Source: an uncultured delta proteobacterium (GTDB lineage Bacteria > Myxococcota_A > Polyangia > Polyangiales > Ga0077539). From it: DNA of 11,475 nucleotides. Location: assembly GCA_903860995.1 (NCBI GenBank), contig CAIOSS010001448.1, positions 1-11,475 of the forward strand, written 5' to 3'. How positions within the stretch are numbered: position 1 is the stretch's first letter; the number at the start of each line of letters is the position of its first letter. The notes under the pieces are model-generated. The model did not search any database. It saw nothing but the letters and a program-made list of their open reading frames with translations, and was not told the origin of the DNA. Shown one piece after another: positions 6,635 through 11,475 of this stretch. The position numbers and the translations under genes are program-made.

Positions 6635-6655
6635 GCCCATCGTCTCTCCGCCGAC

Positions 6656-6673
6656 CTGTCACCCGAACGTCGC
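6656..6673 (+). promoter_or_regulatory. Weak Pho-box-like sequence before the porin gene
   Basis: CTGTCAC (6656-6662) matches a PhoB half-site heptamer well, but the second heptamer 11 bases on (6667-6673) matches at only four of seven positions. The site lies 55-70 bases upstream of a porin and phosphatase gene pair, the expected place for phosphate control. It is a suggestion only, because PhoB sites in this lineage are not established from the sequence. Confidence 0.2.
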
Positions 6674-6727
6674 AAACGACCGCTCCCGCTCTGCTAGAGG
6701 CTTCGTCTTAACGAGGTCATCGATCCT

Positions 6728-8128
6728 GTGGTGAAGCGCGCGGCTCTGTGGTCCATCGCCCTGGCGGGCGTCTCGGTCGGTCTGATGGCTCCGCGCGAGG
6801 CGGGCGCCGTGCGCTTGTGGGAGGAGGCCCGCGCGGGGTGGTCGCCCCCCGGCGGGCTCAGCCCCGGCGGGCTCTCCCTCGCCGCGCTCTTCAACGGCTC
6901 GGTCGCCTCGCCCGACCTGCGCCCGCCGGACTTCGTCCCGCCCCTCGCGGCGGGCGGCCACGTCGGCGCCAGCCGCTTCCCCGAAGGGGTCGCCGAGCGC
7001 TGGCTCGACCTCGGCTTCTACGCGCAGCCGCAGTTCATCGTGCAGACCGGGTACAACCTCGAGTCGACGTCGAACTTCTCCCTGCCGCCCGGCGTGAGCC
7101 TCCAGCGCACCCGCGTGGTGCTCCACGGCCAGGCGCACCCGCTGCTCCAGATGCGGGTGGAGTTCAACATGTCGAACAACCTCGAGCTGCTCGACGCCTA
7201 CGCCCTCGTGCCCGTCCGCCGCTGGCTGCAGGTGCAGATCGGGCAGTTTCGCGTGCCCTTCTCCCGGCAGGAGCTCACCTCCAGCTCGCGCTTCCAGTTC
7301 TCCGACCGCGCCCTCTGGGCGGGCGGCGCCAACTCCAGCGGCGTGCGCTTCATCCCCAGCTTCGACCAGGGCCTCATGGTCTGGGGCTGGGCCGGGCCCC
7401 GGGACCTGGTCGAGTACTACGCCGGCGTCTTCAACGGGAAGGGCTCCAACAGCGCCTTCAACCTCGACGGCTTCTTCCTCTACGCCGGCCGCGTCGCGGT
7501 CAACCCCCTGGGCCGCCCGCGCGCACTCCAGGAGGGCTCGGTCAACCTCCCGCAGGCCGCCACGCTGGCCATCGGATTCAACGCCGCCAGCCAGATCCGC
7601 CAGGTGGGGCTCGTGACCCTCCCCGGGCAGTCGACCCCGTCGCCCAACCGCATCACCCTCAACTCCTTCGGCGCCGACGTGTTCTTCGCCGCGCGCGGGG
7701 CCTCGGTTTACGGCGAGGTGTATTTCCGCGACACCCAGGAGACCGACACCACCGCGGCGCCGAGCACCCAGTCCCTCGGCTGGATGGTCCAGGCTGGGTA
7801 CTTCATCCCCGCGCCCGCGCTGCGCAACCACCTCGAGGTGGTCGCCCGCGCGCAGAGCTTCGACCCGTCGAGCTGCTACACCGTGAGCGCCGGCCCCGAG
7901 TGCGGCCAGCGCCTCCCGGGCTCGCAGTCGCGCGAGGTCTACCGCGACTTCATGTTCGCGCGGGCCTACACCTTCGGGCTCAACTGGTACCAGCTCGGGC
8001 ACGGCTTCAAGGTGCAGGCCCAGTACACGATCAACACCGAGCACCGCGACGCCACCAACGACCGGCGGCCCGGCAGCGGCGTGGTCGACAACAACCTCTT
8101 CACCCTCCTGCTCACCGGGTCGTTCTGA
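6728..8128 (+). CDS. OprO/OprP-type outer-membrane porin
   Basis: Outer-membrane beta-barrel of about 466 residues in the phosphate/polyphosphate-selective porin (OprO/OprP) superfamily. An N-terminal signal peptide (VKRAALWSIALAGVSVGLM) has a likely cleavage site after A27 (AGA-V). A Pro/Gly-rich stretch follows. From about residue 127 come alternating strands typical of the family: RTRVVLHGQAHPLLQMRVEF, LLDAYALVPVRRWLQVQIGQ, RVPFSRQELTSSSRFQFSDR, and later GWMVQAGYFIP and LEVVARAQSFDPS. It ends in the aromatic F (LLLTGSF) expected for barrel assembly by the BAM machinery. Two adjacent GTG codons, 6728 and 6731, could start it; a GAGG lies about 11 bases before the first. The phosphatase gene begins 26 bases after its stop, so the pair is probably one operon. 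Substrate selectivity for phosphate is inferred from family and neighbour, not proven. Confidence 0.85.
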   Translation: MVKRAALWSIALAGVSVGLMAPREAGAVRLWEEARAGWSPPGGLSPGGLSLAALFNGSVASPDLRPPDFVPPLAAGGHVGASRFPEGVAERWLDLGFYAQPQFIVQTGYNLESTSNFSLPPGVSLQRTRVVLHGQAHPLLQMRVEFNMSNNLELLDAYALVPVRRWLQVQIGQFRVPFSRQELTSSSRFQFSDRALWAGGANSSGVRFIPSFDQGLMVWGWAGPRDLVEYYAGVFNGKGSNSAFNLDGFFLYAGRVAVNPLGRPRALQEGSVNLPQAATLAIGFNAASQIRQVGLVTLPGQSTPSPNRITLNSFGADVFFAARGASVYGEVYFRDTQETDTTAAPSTQSLGWMVQAGYFIPAPALRNHLEVVARAQSFDPSSCYTVSAGPECGQRLPGSQSREVYRDFMFARAYTFGLNWYQLGHGFKVQAQYTINTEHRDATNDRRPGSGVVDNNLFTLLLTGSF

Positions 8129-8154
8129 CCCGCCGTCGCCCCCCGAGGACCCCC

Positions 8155-9609
8155 ATGCGCACCCTCCGCCCGCTCTCGCTCCTCGCCGCGCTCTCGCTCA
8201 CGCTCGGCTGCCAGGACCCCCTCGACGCCCCGTCGACCGACGCCGGCTCGGTCGCGCCGACGGACCACGGCGCCGCGCCCACGGACGCCCAGGGCCTCAC
8301 GGGCGACGCCACCCCGGGCGACGCGGGCGACCCCCTCGCGACGGAGAACGCCCCGCTCACGTACACCCCCGAGGGGTGCATGCACCGGGTGAGCTCGCTC
8401 CCGGGCACCATCAACAACGTGCTCGGCAACCGCACCGTGTTCGGCCCGATGCCCGAGCCGCGCAACGTGCACACCTCGTGGCCCGCCGAGCCCTCCACCA
8501 CCGTCGCCATCGCGTGGCAGACCGACAACCAGACCCGCGCCTCCGTGGTGCAGCTCGGCACGAGCCCCACGATGCTCGACCAGACCGCCGTCGGCAGCGT
8601 GAGCACCGGCGGCCGCGGCAACACCGAGGTGACCATCCACGAGGCGCACCTCTGCGGCCTGCGCCCGGACACCACCTACCACTACCGCGTCGGCGGCGAA
8701 GGCCACTGGAGCGCCGTGCAGCGCTTCAAGACCGCCCCCGCCCCGGGGCGCACCGACTACGACGTCAACTTCGTCGTGTCGGGCGACTCACGCGACAACT
8801 TCACCACCTGGCGCCAGGTGCAGGAGCGCGTCGTGATGGGCGCCCAGCAGCCCGACTTCCAGATCTTCAGCGGCGACGCCGTGCTGCTCGGCACGCTCCA
8901 GGGCGCGTGGCAGCAGTGGTTCACCGGCGCCGCGGCCTCGCAGGCGGTGATGCCGTGGATGATGGCCCACGGCAACCACGACGCCCTCGCGATCAACTAC
9001 CTCCTGCAGTTCGCGCAGCCCCAGGTCGACGCGCCCGAGCAGAGCGAGCTGTACTTCTCCTTCGACTACGGGCCGGTGCACTTCCTCTTCCTCAACGACA
9101 CCCCGCTGCGCGACGACTACGCGGGCAACGTCGCCGGCACGCAGCTCACCTGGATGCGCGCAGACCTCACCCGCGCCCGCGCCAACCGCGCGCGCGTCCC
9201 CTTCATCGTCGCGGTGCACCACAAGCCCTGCTTCGCCTCCTCGCGGCACTCGTCCACCACCGACACGGTGTTCATCCGCACCACCTGGGCGCCGGTGTTC
9301 GACGAGTTCGGCGTCGACCTGGTGCTCAACGGCCACGAGCACGACTTCGAGCTCAGCAAGGAGCTCGACGGGCGCGGCCAGGAGGTCAGCGGCCGCCGCG
9401 GCACACGCTACATCGTCGCCGCCGGCGCCGGCGCGCAGCTCTACGAGCTCCAGGACGGCATGCCCCGCTCCTGGTCGGCCTACTACGAGAGCGTGGTGAA
9501 CTTCCTCCGCGTGCACGCCACCATGACCCGCCTGGAGGTCACCCCCTTCCGCCTCGACGGCACCATCATCGATCGCGGCCGGGTCACCCTCACGCCACGC
9601 CCGATGTGA
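8155..9609 (+). CDS. Lipoprotein metallophosphatase, purple acid phosphatase type
   Basis: Surface or periplasmic phosphomonoesterase-like lipoprotein of 484 residues. The signal peptide MRTLRPLSLLAALSLTLGC has the lipidated Cys at 19. It is followed by Q rather than D, which in enterobacteria favours sorting to the outer membrane. Residues 20-65 are an Asp/Ala/Thr/Gly-rich linker. About 105-193 is a fibronectin-III-like N-terminal domain of the purple acid phosphatase family (VAIAWQTDNQTRASVVQLG, LRPDTTYHYRVG). About 204-398 is the calcineurin-like phosphoesterase domain: GDSRD (D211), GDAVLLG (D241), GNHD (N274, H275), VHHKP (H355/H356) and GHEHDFE (H394, H396). The tyrosine normally three residues after the second Asp (GDxxY) is Leu244 here. 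The ATG at 8155 has GAGGA five bases upstream. It follows the porin gene closely, suggesting release and uptake of phosphate from organic esters. Substrate not determinable. Confidence 0.88.
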   Translation: MRTLRPLSLLAALSLTLGCQDPLDAPSTDAGSVAPTDHGAAPTDAQGLTGDATPGDAGDPLATENAPLTYTPEGCMHRVSSLPGTINNVLGNRTVFGPMPEPRNVHTSWPAEPSTTVAIAWQTDNQTRASVVQLGTSPTMLDQTAVGSVSTGGRGNTEVTIHEAHLCGLRPDTTYHYRVGGEGHWSAVQRFKTAPAPGRTDYDVNFVVSGDSRDNFTTWRQVQERVVMGAQQPDFQIFSGDAVLLGTLQGAWQQWFTGAAASQAVMPWMMAHGNHDALAINYLLQFAQPQVDAPEQSELYFSFDYGPVHFLFLNDTPLRDDYAGNVAGTQLTWMRADLTRARANRARVPFIVAVHHKPCFASSRHSSTTDTVFIRTTWAPVFDEFGVDLVLNGHEHDFELSKELDGRGQEVSGRRGTRYIVAAGAGAQLYELQDGMPRSWSAYYESVVNFLRVHATMTRLEVTPFRLDGTIIDRGRVTLTPRPM

Positions 9610-9625
9610 CCCGCCAGAGGGCGGG
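9610..9625 (+). terminator. GC hairpin directly after the phosphatase stop
   Basis: CCCGCC (9610-9615) and GGCGGG (9620-9625) form a perfect six-base-pair stem with a four-base loop (AGAG), starting at the base after the TGA. G-rich DNA follows (runs of five G at 9623-9627 and 9629-9633) with no T-tract, so intrinsic termination is uncertain. Confidence 0.35.
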
Positions 9626-9681
9626 GGCGGGGGCTCGCGCAGGCGGGTACCCAACTCGTCAGGCCACCGCGCTAACGCCTA

Positions 9682-9695
9682 CGCCTCCCTAGGCG
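9682..9695 (-). terminator. Short hairpin directly after the deaminase stop
   Basis: CGCCT (9682-9686) pairs with AGGCG (9691-9695) around a four-base loop, immediately downstream of the minus-strand TAG at 9698-9696. It mirrors the hairpin behind the convergent phosphatase gene. There is no T-tract; the stem is only five base pairs. Confidence 0.28.
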
Positions 9696-10739
9696 CTACC
9701 GCGTCAGCTCGGCCCAGCGACGACCCATGTCGGCCTCCAGCTGCGCCATGTCGACGCCGAGCTCGCGCGCGACCGCGACCTCGCGCCGAAACGACGTGCC
9801 CATCGGCGTCGGATCGTCGCTCCCAAGCACGCAGCGCACGTGGGCCCTCTGCAGCGCCTTCAGCGGCGTCGCGCCCCCGTGCGCGGCCTCGAGCGCCCGA
9901 AGCGCCGTCGGGATGAGCAGCCGGTTGCTCGTCGGGCACACCTCCAGGGTGACGCCCTCCCTCGCGAGGCGCTCCAGCGTGGCGGGGCTCTGCAGCGAGT
10001 GAACGCCGTGGCCGATGCCGCGCGGCGCGAGCGCGAGCGTGCGGTCGACGGAGGCGTGGTCCGCGAACTCTCCCGCGTGGATGGTCAGGTCTGGCAGGTC
10101 GCGACGTAGCGTCGCCAGCACGTCGAGCAGGCCCGGCGGCAGCGGCTCGGTGTCCGCGCCGATCACGATGCCCAGCACGTCGAGGCCCACGAGCGAGCCC
10201 GCGTGCTCGCGCGCCATCGCCGCGAGGGCGCGATAGTGGGCTTCGCTCTCGAAGGTGCGCGACAGCCCGAGGCGGACCAGCATCGGCTTGCCCGTCTCCC
10301 GGGAGGCCTCGTCGCGCGCCGAGAGCACCGCCTGAAGTACGGGGCGCGCGTACCGCTCGGCGAACTCCGTCGGCACCAGGTCGCGCCACGCCCGCCCCTG
10401 GTTCTCGATGAGGGTGCGCGCCATCGAGAAGAGCGAGAACCGCATCTCGAAGCCGTCCGTGTCGTCCGCCGCCTCGCGGAATGCCTTGCCCGCCAGCGCG
10501 CCGATGGCCTCGACGCTCACGTACGCCGCGCGGGCCTTCACGATGCACTGGTAGAACACCGCCGCGTCGTCCGACGGGGCCTGCATCGTGAGCTGCCGCG
10601 CGAGCGCCTCGGGCGCGACGGGCTGACCGGTCGAGGCGTCGAAGAAGAGGGGGCTGCGGATGCCGAAGGCGAGGGCGACGTCGAGGAGGGCGCGAGGGCT
10701 GTGCGACCCTTCGAGGTGGCGGTGGAGGTCGAGCAACAT
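9696..10739 (-). CDS. Adenosine-deaminase-family metal-dependent deaminase
   Basis: Cytoplasmic TIM-barrel hydrolase of 347 residues in the adenosine/AMP/adenine deaminase family, which replaces an amino group of a purine with oxygen and releases ammonia. The zinc site is complete: LHRHLEG (H6, H8), HAGE (H221, catalytic E224), GIGHGVHS (H244 and H247) and LGSDDPTPMG (D308, with D309 contacting the base). CPTSN (268-272) is the conserved CPxSN motif. The usual adenosine-deaminase segment GxDLAGxE is replaced by GLDVLGIVIGADTEP near 185-199, so the substrate could be adenosine, adenine, aminodeoxyfutalosine or another adenine-containing compound. The ATG at 10739 is preceded by a GGAGAGG-type ribosome-binding site. 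The gene stands alone, convergent with the phosphatase; its upstream side carries the carbonic anhydrase relic. Confidence 0.9.
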   Translation of the reverse strand: MLLDLHRHLEGSHSPRALLDVALAFGIRSPLFFDASTGQPVAPEALARQLTMQAPSDDAAVFYQCIVKARAAYVSVEAIGALAGKAFREAADDTDGFEMRFSLFSMARTLIENQGRAWRDLVPTEFAERYARPVLQAVLSARDEASRETGKPMLVRLGLSRTFESEAHYRALAAMAREHAGSLVGLDVLGIVIGADTEPLPPGLLDVLATLRRDLPDLTIHAGEFADHASVDRTLALAPRGIGHGVHSLQSPATLERLAREGVTLEVCPTSNRLLIPTALRALEAAHGGATPLKALQRAHVRCVLGSDDPTPMGTSFRREVAVARELGVDMAQLEADMGRRWAELTR

Positions 10740-10967
10740 GGGGGGTCACCCTCTCCCACGAGTTGCGCAACCAGCGCCAACACCCTGCCAGAGAATGCAT
10801 GAAAACGAAGGGTACGGTGCTGTCTGAGGCGGGCTGTGCACGGGCGCGAACCTCCATCGGTGTCGAGCAGCCCGCGGGCGACGAGGTCGTCCCGCGGCGT
10901 CGGATCTCCGCCACGGGCTCGACGGACGCGGTGTTCTTCGAGCTCCGGTCGACCGTCTCGGCGCGCT
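10740..10967. other. Gap without a supported gene, upstream of the deaminase
   Basis: This stretch has several open frames but none resembles a known protein, and their codon use does not favour one frame. It must hold the deaminase promoter (minus strand) but I cannot pick out convincing hexamers. It lies where the missing C-terminal part of the carbonic anhydrase relic should have been, yet no HxxC segment or other carbonic anhydrase sequence is visible in any frame, so that part appears deleted or replaced. Confidence 0.4.
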
Positions 10968-11150
10968 CACGTTGCCCGCGAGGCAGACGCTGAAGACGTC
11001 GCCGAGGCCCTGATCGAAGAGGAGCCCGGCGCTCGTGCGGCGGTCGATGCAGCTCAAGATCACCGCGGAGGGAAACTGAACCCCTCGCGGGTCATCGGTT
11101 GCCTGCTTGAGGAGGTCGCGGCGCGCGCGGTTGTGTCCGCGGGGCCCGTT
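10968..11150 (-). pseudogene. Relic of a beta-carbonic anhydrase gene
   Basis: One minus-strand frame encodes about 60 residues that read as the N-terminal part of a beta-carbonic anhydrase: NGPRGHNRARRDLLKQ, then FPSAVILSCIDRRTSAGL, then LFDQGLGDVFSVCLAGNV. The zinc-binding CxDxR motif is present (Cys codon 11049-11051, Asp codon 11043-11045). However, several positions differ from what the family usually shows, each explicable by one base change: Arg for Ser between Asp and Arg in CxDSR, Gly for Glu in the SAEL segment, and Cys for Arg in SVRLAGN. After AGNV the similarity stops, so the second half with the HxxC zinc ligands is absent. The N-terminal end is cut just before the promoter of the gene at 11170. 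It cannot make a working enzyme. I interpret it as a decaying gene fragment. Confidence 0.72.
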
Positions 11151-11159
11151 GACTATGGT
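11131..11159 (+). promoter_or_regulatory. Possible promoter of the partial gene at 11170
   Basis: TTGTGT (11131-11136) and TATGGT (11154-11159) are spaced by 17 bases and match consensus at three and four of six positions. Transcription would start about five bases before the ATG at 11170, giving an almost leaderless mRNA, which fits the absence of a Shine-Dalgarno. The promoter overlaps the truncated end of the carbonic anhydrase relic. Confidence 0.3.
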
Positions 11160-11169
11160 CCGCCGCGTT

Positions 11170-11475
11170 ATGGCCGAGCCCAGCTTGTCGTCCGAAAGCC
11201 TCCGCGCCGCCGCCGAGGAGCTCACCCTCACCCCTGACGACGACCGCATCAACCGCGTCGCCGAGGTCGTCACCGACGCCCTCGTCGACCAGGCCCAGCA
11301 CCGCGCCCCCGCGGCCTCGGCCTCGGTCGTCGACGCGCGCATCGCCGCGCTGAAGCTCAAGCTCGACGACGGCGCCACCCCCACCGGGCGCCCGCTCGAG
11401 ATCGTCCGCGGCGGCGCCCGCAACGCCGCCGAGCGCGCCCTGCTCGCCGCCCTTGTCGCCTGGCACCTGGAGACC
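11170..11475 (+). CDS. N-terminal part of an unrecognised protein, cut by window end
   Basis: An ATG at 11170 opens a frame with no stop through the end of the window (102 codons). The codons overwhelmingly end in G or C, as in the certain genes, which supports real coding. The start reads MAEPSLSSESLRAAAEELTL and continues with DDDRINRVAEVVTDALVDQ, a segment DARIAALKLKLDDG, and RNAAERALLAALVAWHLE. It is charged, Ala-rich and predicted largely helical, with no signal peptide or membrane segment in the visible part. I do not recognise the family. There is no clear ribosome-binding site; the putative promoter implies a near-leaderless message. The antisense frames over this region are shadows. 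Confidence 0.7.
   Translation, partial: MAEPSLSSESLRAAAEELTLTPDDDRINRVAEVVTDALVDQAQHRAPAASASVVDARIAALKLKLDDGATPTGRPLEIVRGGARNAAERALLAALVAWHLET

Noticed and set aside
6659..8044. A 461-codon minus-strand open frame opposite the porin gene
   Set aside because: Low-complexity Ala/Gly/Glu/Val/Arg composition typical of antisense frames in GC-rich genes; the plus-strand porin has signal peptide, barrel strands and a C-terminal Phe.
6748..9609. A 953-codon plus-strand open frame across the porin and phosphatase genes
   Set aside because: Its first two thirds are an Arg/Pro/Ala-rich shadow of the porin gene in another frame. Only the part from the ATG at 8155, with a ribosome-binding site and a lipoprotein signal, is real.
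10746..11423. 225-codon minus-strand frame containing the carbonic anhydrase segment as an intact gene
   Set aside because: Only the middle 60 codons resemble carbonic anhydrase. The N-terminal part is antisense to the gene at 11170 and the C-terminal part is low-complexity, so it is treated as a relic rather than a gene.
1..11475. CRISPR array, tRNA, rRNA, insertion sequence or defence island
   Set aside because: No regularly spaced repeats, cloverleaf-like sequence, transposase motifs or terminal inverted repeats were seen on reading both strands; neighbours are ordinary metabolic and envelope genes.

Overview
The window is very GC-rich, with strong G/C preference at third codon positions. 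It carries lipoprotein-type signal peptides followed by Asp/Ala/Gly/Pro/Thr-rich linkers. It looks like chromosomal DNA of a high-GC Gram-negative, most likely a myxobacterium-like lineage (Myxococcota, Polyangia type). That placement is inferred from composition and protein style, not from a marker gene.

Layout. (1) 1-1000: a YycJ/WalJ-type metallo-beta-lactamase-fold hydrolase on the plus strand, preceded by what may be the tail of another gene. (2) 998-2818, minus strand: an intact M20 (carboxypeptidase G2-like) metallopeptidase, then a small four-helix membrane protein, then a stretch encoding a convincing mini-lipoprotein that has no start codon in its own frame. (3) 2935-4605, plus strand: an unrecognised two-part protein whose halves are joined by an Ala-rich hydrophobic stretch and a Thr7 run from a GAC microsatellite, then a small His-rich single-pass membrane protein. 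(4) 4675-6634, plus strand: glycine cleavage H protein (gcvH), thioredoxin reductase (trxB), and a stand-alone cyclic-nucleotide-binding protein. (5) 6728-9609, plus strand: an OprO/OprP-type porin followed after 26 bp by a lipoprotein phosphatase of the purple acid phosphatase type, a plausible phosphate-scavenging pair of the outer envelope. (6) 9696-10739, minus strand: an adenosine-deaminase-family enzyme, convergent with the phosphatase, with a short GC hairpin after each stop codon. (7) 10740-11169: no intact gene, but the minus strand holds a decayed fragment of a beta-carbonic anhydrase. (8) 11170-11475: the start of an unrecognised plus-strand gene that runs off the end.

Most genes are housekeeping or envelope functions and I see no mobile element, CRISPR array, tRNA, rRNA or obvious defence system. 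I did not find a clear new biological system. The points most worth a second look are the carbonic anhydrase relic, the frame-broken lipoprotein, the two-part repeat-linked protein with its internal start, and the phosphatase that lacks the usual tyrosine metal ligand.
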